Position numbers and translations under genes: made by a program. Under the pieces are notes generated by a model. It searched no databases, was not told the DNA's origin, and saw only the letters and a list, made by a program, of their open reading frames with translations. From positions 71,644,344 through 71,708,343 of the forward strand of contig CM063108.1 in assembly GCA_031841125.1 (NCBI GenBank): a stretch of 64,000 nucleotides of DNA. The letters are read 5' to 3'. Source of the DNA: Acanthococcus lagerstroemiae. Lineage: Eukaryota; Arthropoda; Insecta; Hemiptera; Eriococcidae. Below, one piece after another: positions 13,120 through 23,759 of the stretch. Each line of letters opens with the position of its first letter. Positions within the stretch are counted from its first letter, which is position 1.

Positions 13120-13570
13120 GAACATTATTTATTTAGCCGGCACTTTCTTTTATGGGGCCAAGATCCTCTTCGGTAGAATCGGTAGAATTTTGATTGGTCG
13201 GATTTGAGAATTGTCTTCTAAATATTGAATTCAGCGACCTCGAGAGGATATAAATTGGATACTGTCGCAAGAAAATGACTATTATTTAGCGGGGAAATCT
13301 CTTCGTGGAAATCAAGACTTCCTTTGATAGAACCTTAACGGAGCGGATCCGAAAATTAACTTCAACATTGAATTCAGCGACTTCGAGAATACATGCATAA
13401 ATTGAGAAAAATCTCGATATGATGACCATTATTTGACCAAAAAAACCCTTTGGTGGGACGAGAACCTACTTTGTGGCGACTCCAATGGGCTGATTTCAAA
13501 ATTAATCTCAAAATTGAATCTAGTGACCTCGAAAACTTGTAAATCCAAGGAAAATAATATTTAGCACGGC
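13120..13570 (+). repeat. ~135-bp tandem repeat, about 3 units
   Basis: Three consecutive units each contain 'aattcagcgac' followed by 'ctcgag', then 'gactattattta', 'ggggaaatctcttcgtgg' and a 'gatccgaaaattaac' segment. A fourth related unit lies at about 14440-14570. Units are diverged by point changes and small indels. Confidence 0.55.
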
Positions 13571-13685
13571 TGAAAAATAGAGATGGACGACAAATACGTA
13601 ACGACGAGACAATTATGAAGAACGGCAAGTTTGCTCAACGTGAACGACAATTGTCAAACGACGCCTAAATAGATGAGAACGGTAA

Positions 13686-14102
13686 TCATGAGCTAGATCG
13701 AACAGTGATGATAACTTTCATCGAACACGTGTCTGTATACACCTTGTGGACAGTTTTTGGCCGGGGGGGGGGGCTAGTCCTCTTTTCAGATACTGATAGT
13801 GATGGGTCCTCTTCCATTGAGTCATCACTGTGAAAGGTAAGAGCTTCAGAAGCAGACCGTTTGCTCCTATTCGGTGTTGCATTTTGAGTAGAGTCGAGTG
13901 GAAGCTGCAACCAAGATTGGCTGGTATTTGGATTTTTTTTTGGCTGTTGTAGGCTCCGAAGAGTCGCAATTTTGAGATTTCGGATCTCGATGTGAGTTAT
14001 CACTGTGCGTGGAATGGAATCAACTTGTACCTGTCCATACCACATGAAACACCTCCTCTGCAAGCATTCCCTAGGCATTCTTATTCGTCTCAAACTTGCC
14101 AC
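13686..14102 (-). other. Unrecognised 138-codon open frame
   Basis: The longest open frame in the left 25 kb. The predicted protein is basic at its N-terminus (MASLRRIRMPRECLQRR) and then Ser/Pro-rich, with SDDSMEEDPS and SPPPRP segments. No family was recognised. The RECLQRRCF start faintly resembles the region before a retroelement zinc knuckle, but the spaced Cys/His pattern is absent. It is flanked by repeats and has no intron or poly-A context. It could be a decayed transposon fragment or chance. Confidence 0.2.
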
Positions 14103-14439
14103 GGCTCCGCCAGCATCTCGTAGCGTACCGTTTGGTTAGAAACGCGGAAGAGGTCGCCCCGAAAAGGCAAAGCAGGCTCTAATTAGACCATAAGTTTTAT
14201 ATTCCTATTACTCGTATGCCGTGATACATTTTACTTATATTTTCACATCGGATACTTTTTTAATTGTCGTGCCGCTATTTTTCTGCCGTTCAAAAATTTA
14301 TTTCACCATGCCCGTCTTTATGTCACCGTGTCCTTTTTGCTCTTCTTTTTTTAACCGCTGATTATATTCATTCGCTGTCATTTTCTCATTTTCTGCCGGG
14401 CGGAAAAATGGATACCTAAATTCAATTAAGTCTGAATAT

Positions 14440-15420
14440 TTACAATGTCCATTATTTAATAATAAACCTCTTTAATGGGATGACCAGAACGCTCTTTCGC
14501 GGAACCCCAGTGGATCAATTCCAAAAAGTACTATTAAAATTGGAATTAGCGATTTCGAAAATCTGCAAATGTACATATCGATTATCATGTCAAATTTCAC
14601 TTTCATCATCCTCTCAGTTCGTGTTTTGAAACCATCCTCATGAAGTTATTGAACTTATATCGCAGAGTCGTCGATCTATACTCTATTTATATTAATTGGT
14701 GTCATACTGCGCGTTTGATCTCCTAGATAATTGCAGAGTCGGAGCATTGAACGACAAAAGACGTATTTCATGGTTGAGCATAATTGTGGATAAAAAATTT
14801 TCTCTCCCGGCAAAGGGGGACTCGGAAGGGCAACCAACTTTGACATTTCAAATGGAAAGGTATCTAGCAAAGTATCGACATACCGGTTTTTTGGGTCGCT
14901 GATCTCGTATATCATATCAGTTTTTCAATCACATCCTAATTTGGGTCTCAAAATTTGTAAATTTTGGTGAAACAGACTTGGTAAGAGTTACTGGTTTTGA
15001 ATATCGCATCTGCTTTTCGAACGGACCCCTATTTGAAATTTGAAATTTGCAACAATTTGGCAAAATGGGCTTGGTTCGAACCAAACGTGGAAATCTAATG
15101 CGACATTCGGACGCAGCAATTCAGGAATACCTTATTTTCGACACCGCTCAATTTTTAAAACTAAATTAATTTTTTTCATATTTTCTTTCAAATTTTGTGG
15201 CCAAATTGGAATTTGATCAAAAGTCTAATGCGATACTCGGAATCAGCGATCCAATGAAGGCTTATTTTGACACTTGGTTCAAATTTTAAAACCAGGTCAG
15301 TTCTTTGGGACCCAAATTGTTGTTTGATTGAATATCTGATGCGATATTTAGTATTAACGACCCATAAAATTCCAATTTCGATACTTTGCCCGGTAACTTT
15401 TCATTTTAAATTTAAAAGTT
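14440..15420. repeat. Dispersed ~120-bp repeat units, mixed orientation
   Basis: Boxes such as 'gggtcgctgatctcgtatat' (near 14893) read forward. Boxes such as 'tctaatgcgatactcggaat' (near 15224) and 'ctgatgcgatatttagtatt' (near 15336) are the same box on the other strand. The units are too diverged to set exact borders. Confidence 0.45.
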
Positions 15421-15599
15421 GGTGTTTTCCCAGGCCTCTTTTCAGAAGTGAGAAAATTTTTCCAACCTCAGTTATACGCAACCTTGAAATATTATGCGCG
15501 TCTTTTTCGTTTGTGGATTCTACTTTGTGTTCTAAAAATTGCTTCTGGGAGGGTGGGAGGGGGCACGTTTTGACAAACATCCTGTATATCTACTAAAAT

Positions 15600-18132
15600 C
15601 TATGTTGATTCTTTTCTAACATCCGTGAAAGTTGACAAAAAAATTTTCTTTAACTAATAAAAACTAAATGTATTTTTTTTACAAAAATAGGGGCCGAAGG
15701 GCCACTCAGGGGTTTTTCTTCTCACCTAGTGGAATAATTCTAAAGTTTGAAAATTGCCGGCTTTGTAATAAGTAATAAAACATGTACAGATACTAGACAG
15801 TCAGTTAGCCAGCTAGGCATGTAGTCAGATAAACTGATAGACAGTTAGGCCCCCGCAACGTCAAACAAGAGGCCAATGCAGCCCTGATGAAGCAACATTA
15901 TACTATTGTCGGAGTCATTGTTGAAGTTGTAAGGTGGTCAGAGGGGAAGTTTATTTTGCTCTGTATGGATTTCAGATGTACGTAGAAATGAATAAATGCC
16001 TTTATAATGATCGGAGTGAGGAGAAGACTTAATTTGTAGCCACATTTGCTCGTTAATTTTGGCCCAAACTATTCCAGTGGCACGGAGCTATTATTTCAGG
16101 TTCGGTATCCCCCAGAGACTACTCCTTTCGAGTGTCGTCAAAACTTCAACTGGCCGCCTTCGAAGCTTTCTAAACGATAATGAAGGTAGCGACGGTGTAT
16201 TCACTTTCTTCGCCACTGATTCGGGTATTTGACCTACGTCCCTTTATCATTAAGTCGAGAATATTGTGTGACAATTCGATCTGAGAGTATACTCGTCCTC
16301 ATTCCTACGAATTTGTCACCGAACGTCTTTCCATATCGTGTGTGGAAACGAGGTGCGGGCGCCTTTCTACACTTTCTACATTATACTTTCGCTTTTCACA
16401 TCATCTTATAAGCCGAACAAAACTCAGACCGTTTCGAATCAATGAATAAAAATTCAACACCCTATTGAAAATACACCCCAACCCGTTACTAAGGTACCCG
16501 TCAGCGTGTTCGTTCGTGTACCTTGCTGGCGCGCTTAGATAGAAACGAGCCGTCGACTTTCTATAAAGCGCTGTCACCGTTCATTAAAATTAAGGATCTC
16601 TTTGGCAGAAGTGTTCCTCTTCCGCACTATACAACAAAGAAGTACCCTTCTTCGACGAGAGCCCTTTAATTGCGCTGCTTTTATCAAAATAATTGTAACG
16701 CGAAGTTGCCCTGAAATTGCGCTGTAAGCTCAGCTATCGCAGAAAGAGACAAGAGGTGAAGTCACATTTTGTGTTGCGCCGCTACTGCCATACCATCACC
16801 AGTGAGCTTGCCGCCGGCCAAATCAAACTCGAAATTAATTATAATATACCTATTTAGCTATTGAAATGACAGATGCGAGCGACACAAATAGTTCGAAAGG
16901 GGGAGGGATTTGAGAGTTGATCAATCCCTCTCCCCCATGACCGTTCGAGGTATAATTTTTTTCTCAGAAATTCCACTATATTATATCGAAAACATGATAT
17001 CAGTAATTCTTAGGAACTGAGTGCTAAGCAAAAGTATAGTGAACAAATACGATTTTATGACTAAAAAGAGAAGGGCAAACCCAAACACTCTCTTCCGTTC
17101 ACTCGCAGTCATAACCAAAAGAATTTCATTGTTTTAAGTGCCGATACCTTTCTCTTTTTCCTCAACCCCCCCCCCTCTTCGGAAAAACTCCAATTGATGA
17201 TATATAATAATATAATGAACTATTATGTCTTTATTAGATCTTATTACATCCTATATTGTGTTATTATGTCTTTACCCTTCAACAGACCTTATTATCTTTT
17301 TATTATTTTGTACGAACTTTAATTAATTAAGGGCATTAAAGACATCATATGACAAACCTACTCTTTCTTCCCCCTCTAAACGCATGGACCTTCTGTATCT
17401 TTCTGTCTTGTTCTCCCCCCTCAATCTGAAAAAAAATTCTGTGACATATCTAGGCAAGACATGAGACGTGGAGAGATATGACATAAGACGTAAGGCATGA
17501 GGACGTATGAACATAATCAGACATAAGAGCATAAGATTATCATGACTATCCCCTGACCATAAACTTTTATAGTAGTTTTACTTTTTTACTATTAATTTCC
17601 AAGAAATTCGAAATGAAATAGAAAAAAAAGGAACATAAACAAATTACAGAGCGAGATAAAGACAAAAATAATGATAATATAATCGAAAAGTAAAATCAGT
17701 ATAGAGAAAACACATAAAATGTAATTGGCTGGGCACAGAGGTTGTACGTACTTCGATAGCTTCAAAATTGAAATCTGTATCTATGTACTTGTAAAATCTC
17801 TTTTTTAGTTTTTTGTTTTTTTTATTTATTTTATTTTAGCGAGACACTTAACGCCTATAGGCCATGGCCTCGGTACACCTTAGTGTTAGTTAATGTTAGT
17901 TATAATTATGTGTATTATTTAAAATTATTTAAAACGTAATGGGTACAGTGAACTTAAATGAGGTGTGAGATTGTTGTGAGTTATGAAGGAGATAAGGTGG
18001 GATATGTTTTCATCTAATAAAAGTCAAAATTACGAAAATGCCAAAAAATAACAAATATTAAGACTAATAAAGAATGAGATAATTGAAAAGAAAGAAAAAA
18101 ATAGAAGTGGCCAAGATTGAGAGCGACGAATG

Positions 18133-18135
<3 letters not shown>
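15600..18135. other. Intergenic, no gene seen
   Basis: Contains a small hairpin at about 16890-16950 (ggggagggatt against aatccctctcccc) and simple ATTATGTCTTTATTA-like repetition at 17210-17310. C-runs occur near 17166. No exon or RNA gene is supported. Confidence 0.35.

Positions 18136-18167
<32 letters not shown>
18136..18167 (+). repeat. Poly-A tract, 32 bases
   Basis: An uninterrupted run of A. The - strand frames that cross it are Phe-rich low-complexity artefacts. It may be the tail of an old retroposed sequence, but no target duplication was identified. Confidence 0.9.
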
Positions 18168-18169
<2 letters not shown>

Positions 18170-18223
18170 CAGAAAGACAGAAAAATGGATAAAAAAGAAG
18201 AAAGCATAAAATGAAACAAAAAC

Positions 18224-18300
18224 AGGAAAATGGAAGAACAGCCAAATATTTAAAAGACACAAGGAAAATGGAAGAACAGCCAAATATTTAAAAGACACAA
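18224..18300 (+). repeat. 38-bp tandem duplication
   Basis: A unit beginning 'aggaaaatggaagaacag' and ending 'aaaagacaca' is present twice head to tail (18224-18261, 18262-18299) with no differences. It is a recent local duplication in A-rich DNA. Confidence 0.95.
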
Positions 18301-21300
18301 TGAGACAGAAAAAACCCAAATAACGAGCAGGTGAAGAATATCTAAACAATTTCAGAAAAAGGAAAAACAAACTAAAGATTCCCATAGGATTCAAAATCAT
18401 AATGAAACCTAACTAAGACCTGGAAGCTATGAATTTTCTGAATGAATGTGAACCGATTCTGAATGACTTTGTAGAACCAAAATGAGTCCAAACACGAGTC
18501 TGACTAAGTGTGAATAAGGTTTGTGAAGGAATAGATGAAAAGTGAGATGTGGGAAGAGACGGTAAAATCCGAAAATAGGAGGAAAGATAAAAAGAGAAAG
18601 AAAGGAACATAAAAAAAACTGGAAAATATTGAATGAAAAAGAGGAAAAATAATTCGGGAAAGCTATAGAACGGCTAACAAACTGTACATGGTGCCAAAAA
18701 AACAAAACAGAAAAGTACATCGTTTTAGCTCAGAATTATTTCGAAATACCTCATCGACTCCGAGTGCCCTCAATCGATTCCCCGCAGTATGGTTCTGGTA
18801 AAAACATACAAAATTATTCAATTTGTCTCACACTTACAAATAGTTGAAAAACTGAAATGAAATAGAAAAAGCACAAGATAACACCCAATTATTATGGATC
18901 ATATTTTTCAAGACGATCTTACATGAGTGTATTGAGCTGCAGGGATGAAATGAATGTAATGTGTGTATACATTGAAGGTGTTTTTGTACCACACATTTAC
19001 AGTTTGCACATATTCGGTGAAAATTGAAATTTTGATGAATTTTCTACTGAGATACTTTTATAATTCGTACCACAAAAATCTGGACACACGTATGGTCACG
19101 TATATTCTTGTACATACAATTAGGATGAATATTAATAAGTATTGCGATTTTCAGAATTCAGCGCAGCTAATTATATGCCTATGTGAAATTTAATGCCACT
19201 TGATCCAGTTACAGATCTAATATAAAATCGAGTCATCCGAACATAATGGGCTATGTTTGGTAAATTTGTATTTACGAGTATAGTATTTGTCTATTTTCTC
19301 AATATTTCACAAAAATTGATCCCGTCAACCTTCCTTTCTCCGCAAACAATTCTGAAGCTATATACATACCCCCAATTACTGATCAATTTTTGTTCATAAA
19401 AATCAAAAAATTGGCATGGCCTTTGAATCTTGCATCTTAACTAAACACATGTAACCAACAGTTGAATAAAATAACCAAACACATGAAAACAATGATCGAT
19501 TCAAAATATTTCATTCGGTACAATTTTTTGTTACTTTGTCCATACGAATACTACTTTTTAAATACATTTTTCGTTGACTCAGATCTTTACTATAGGTGGA
19601 ATTTTACAGCTTTTGGTAAATTGAGGGACTAAATTATTTTTCACTGCCTCTAAATGTTGGAAGTGTTTCAGGTAGTTGGTCGTCCAATGTTAGTACATGA
19701 CTGATCATAAATTAGGTTTGCAATCCGTTATTGATGCGTTACTGTGCCTCAGAACAAAACGCACATAAACAGTAAATTGCCCAAGTACAATGTATAAGTA
19801 ATGCAGGAGACAAGAACATCAAAATTATCTTCAAAATTGCTCCTTATAATTCTAGAAAAATGAAAATAAATGTTAGGAAATTTAAAATTTTTAAATTTTA
19901 TCATACAAAAAATCAAAATGTGGGACAGAAAAATACGTAACACTGTAATAAACTTTTAGCGAGGGTTGGTTTTAAAGCCGCCAAGAGGCAGAGCCTTTTA
20001 TTTCTCTTGAAAAATAAGAAATGTTTTTCTTAAACACTTTTTACAGGTCTGTACGAGTATCATAAAGCCCACTTCCTTAGAAACCGTCCCGTAGCGTAAC
20101 CACTTTACCAGAAGAGAAGGGGGCAACTTGTAGCAAAATTGAAAATTTCATGCCCAGAAACAAAACAAAAGGTGCTGGGGAGCAGGCATTGAATTGGGGG
20201 AAAGGCAGTACCCTTAGCATACCGTTTGAAGCTTGCATGGATAGATTTTTGTATGTATCGAGTAAGACGAGCGACTTCGAAATAGGTCCGATATGTGACT
20301 TGCATTCAAACCAATTCGATTCCCGAATTTTTCCTTGTCTCAGTCGTCTGTACAATTCACCGCCACCTTCTGCGAATTAATAAATTACGGAAGAACGTTT
20401 TACGGTCTATGAAACGCGCTAACTGTGCAACGTAAATTCGTTAAATTTACAACAGCTTTAGCGCCCGAATTGGTTTTTTAGTGTCAGTCGTGTCGATTCG
20501 GGCGTTTGTTTTGCTTTCGTTATTGAGGCGAAAAATCAAGGCGAGCGTTTTAGCGACTTCGGCATCGGCGCGAACTTTCTGCTGGTGAAAGTCGACCAGT
20601 GTCGGTGCCAGTGGCATTCGGAAAATCGGGGCTCAACTCGAGCCAGATGCTTTATTAGGGTTGCAAATTTCTCTGAAAAAGAAGATACAACTCAATCAGG
20701 CAAACACACTGAGTGCCAGTAAGCGCTGGAGCACTAGCTTTAGAGAGATGATTTTGCATGCATGGTCGTCAGAAACAAAATAACCCGCTGTTGCATCAAA
20801 AACACCACGAGGGATAAATCATTTTCTTCAGATTTAGTTTTGAATCTGCTGACTGATTTAATTCTGAATCATCCTTCAAAGTGGCCAGGAAGTTAATTTT
20901 TGGTGCTCTTAAAACACGTTTCAAAACCATTTAAAAATCGGTAAGAGATTTAGACATCCATGTTTTATGGCAAATTTTAGCGTAAATTTCAAATTTGATC
21001 TTTAAATTTGTATACAAGTCTGTTTTCGCTAAAAAAAAAAAAATGAAATTTAAAGAACTGAGTAAATCCCAATTCCTCACATTTGGTTTCATGATTAGAA
21101 TATATTATGAAGGGTTTTTAGACCTATTATTAGGTGGTGATTCCTTATCTAACTTAAAAATTTTGTTTCATCTCTATTTTAATCCGAAAATGATATTTAC
21201 AAGGCCAGATAAGCCACAATTCAGATCTTATCATGCAGTTCGATTCTTTTGTCAATCTCAGATTTGACTTTGGAATTTTGTTGAAAGCCTTTTTTACCAA

Positions 21301-21845
21301 GAATGTGACGTGTTTGACTTCTAAAAGGCGATTTTCATGGTGAAAAATGGCTGCCGTTGAAATTTCCATTTGAGATCTACATTAAGCACAAGAATCCAAA
21401 ATCTTATAACATTGTTACATTTTCTATTTCCACTCCAGAATTTGGACGTATGCTTTCAAAACGTCACTTTCAGGGTACAAAAAAAGTTCCATTCAAAATT
21501 TTATGGTCAGGTTCGAAATAAACACCAAAAATAAGTACGGAAAAGCGTAGGGGCTTAACAAGATTTTCAAACCCCTGTGGGCGAAAATGTTCCTTCGCTT
21601 CTCTTCCAAGACAACAAGTGTACCAAGGGAAATTTTTTTCCAATGGAACCTTCGTATTTCTATGCAATTTACGAAGAATACCGAGTGCGTGTTTCACATC
21701 TTTTCCTAGTGAGACCTCTCACCCCCACTTAATTCTACGGAAACTGGTTCCAGATCCCAATTGCTGATATGCTTCAACTATAGGAGCTATTTTTGAACTC
21801 AACCTTCCCTTACCAAAGAGCATAATTCCCTTTCTGATGAACTAA
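18301..21845. other. Intergenic, no gene seen
   Basis: AT-rich, with a CpG-richer island-like stretch at about 20400-20660 that stands out from its surroundings (see findings). The pair of antisense frames at 20077-20380 read each other and show no conserved protein features. No exon is called. Confidence 0.35.
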
Positions 21846-21847
21846 TA

Positions 21848-22366
21848 CAGTAAAATCTGCGTGAGCCGGAATCTGTATTACGCGGAAATCCGTCCATGAC
21901 GGAAAAAAGAAAAAGTCCCGACAGTTCTTATGGAGTTTATGTGTAAATTTTTTTGTATAAGCCGGAATTCGTCTTACGCGGAAACGGAAAAGGTGAATGG
22001 TAAAAATTACCATTTTGAACATTGCTAAGCCGGAAAATACATGTACTGATTCCTCAGCTATCAGCCATTGTCTAGGGATTTTTCTAGTATTTAGAATTTC
22101 GTTAAATATATCAGTCAAAGATTGGGAGATTTTTTCCGAAAATACCTTCAAAATACTAGTACATACGATTTTTAACTACTGTATGTGTGCTTGTCTAGTT
22201 CGTAATGTATGTATCAAGCTTAAAAGAAAGAAAGAAAGGAAGAATAAAGGGGAAAAAATTAAGCCGGAACTTTCCGGCTTGCACAGATTTTCTTGTGGGC
22301 GGAAATCTGTCTAAGGCGGAAAATTTCTTCAGTTCTAGCGAGTTCCGGCTTATACAGATTTTACTC
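21848..22366. mobile_element. pogo/mariner-like MITE, TA target
   Basis: The left end CAGTAAAATCTGCGTGAGCC and the right end (reverse complement GAGTAAAATCTGTATAAGCC) form terminal inverted repeats of about 25 bp. TA lies on both sides (21846-21847 and 22367-22368). CAGTAAAA..-type ends with a TA duplication fit the Tc1/mariner-pogo group. The words AAGCCGGAA and CGGAAATCTGTC also recur inside the element, at about 21960 and 22260-22310. No transposase is encoded. Confidence 0.75.
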
Positions 22367-22369
22367 TAT

Positions 22370-23699
22370 AAAGTTTGAATATACAGTGCTTTATCTTTCA
22401 TGTAGTTGACGATGGACTAAAATTACAATCCAATATTCGAAATTAAAAACATAAAAAGCCAGTTTTAATTCAGTTACCTCAATTTCTTCATTTTCCATAT
22501 TCAAATTTAAAATTTTATCAAATTTCTCACTTTTTATTCCTTTTTATCGTCCACGAGTAGCTGTACTGTTACTGATAACAATACTAACGCACATAGTTGT
22601 TTGATTAGGGGTACCATCTTGATGATACTGAAATTCGCATTTAAAATACGAGATAGGGGGGAAAATGAACTACTGCCAAAAAATTAATATCGGCATTAAA
22701 TTCCTCGTTGAAAATACGTACAGAATCAAATTATATTCTCATGTCGCAGTTTTTAAAAAAATTTCAAATTTTTGTGTAGCGTAATGTTTATAATTATTTT
22801 TGTATAATACCTGCAACAAATTGGAGAATATTTTACGAAAATCTTAAAATCTGCTGAAACACACAAATTTGAATTTATTTCCCTGAAGAAGTATCCTTCT
22901 ATGTGCATCGTTGCGCGCAGGGGCGCCTTCATTAATTTATCTCAGAGTAATTCAAAAATTAATTTCATTGATAATGTGAATGGAAAAGCTACTGTTAGCG
23001 GAGCGAATGAAAAACTTCTGAAATTAAGAGAAAATAAAGGTATAATAAAACGTTTGCCCACGAGTGTAGCGGGCGAAACATTTATTTTGAAAAGTTGAAA
23101 ACAAAGGAATGCAAAAATAAAATTTGTTGTCCTCAGTGTGTCTTACTTAATTGAGCAGAGCGCAAACGCATCGAGGGAGAAAGGGCAAAGATAAAGCTAG
23201 CGTGAAGAAAATGCTAGGGTGGGGGCACAAACAACGAACAAATTTCAGTTGAGAAGAACATTTGAAAATTCCCTAATCTTATCTATTTGTTTGCTTTCCC
23301 GGCTGGATTCCAGAATTTCTTGATTTTCCCAAGATTGTAGCGAACGATACAGATATAAACGTAAAAAAAAAAGTTTTAGGAACTGCTTAATTTTACCGAT
23401 TGAGTAACGAAATTGATCGACTAAGGATCAAAATTACCCCAGTTACGTCCATGGCTGAAAAGTTTGTCTTCAGTAAGATGCAAATCAGTACAAAATTCGA
23501 AATTTTCCCCTCTCTCATCACACTCAGGATCGAGAAACGATCTCGGCTGGGCAAAATGTAATTTATTGAGAGATTTTTGAGGGAAATGGGAAACGCCATT
23601 GTACGAGTATTCAGCATTCAAAATGTAGCTAAAACGTATAATCTCATCCTATTGTTTTTTATGCTGCGGTGTAGTGTTTTTATGAACATATTTTTTTCC
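22370..23699. other. Intergenic, no gene seen
   Basis: AT-rich DNA without recognisable exons. The frame at 22901-23098 has no conserved features. Confidence 0.35.
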
Positions 23700-23759
23700 A
23701 ATTTTTACCAGTCTTTTTTATCGTTCGCCAAAGTGAAGGATATTTTCCCCAGTTTATCT

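Noticed and set aside
16890..16950. Small hairpin ggggagggatt/aatccctctcccc
   Set aside because: Too short and without flanking duplication to call a mobile element or terminator in a nuclear genome.
18014..18720. Phe/Leu/Ser-rich open frames on the - strand
   Set aside because: They cross a 32-base homopolymer and a tandem duplication in A-rich DNA; the Phe richness reflects base composition, not a membrane protein.
20077..20380. Antisense pair of 76-92 codon frames
   Set aside because: Mutual shadows without conserved residues, splice partners or poly-A context.
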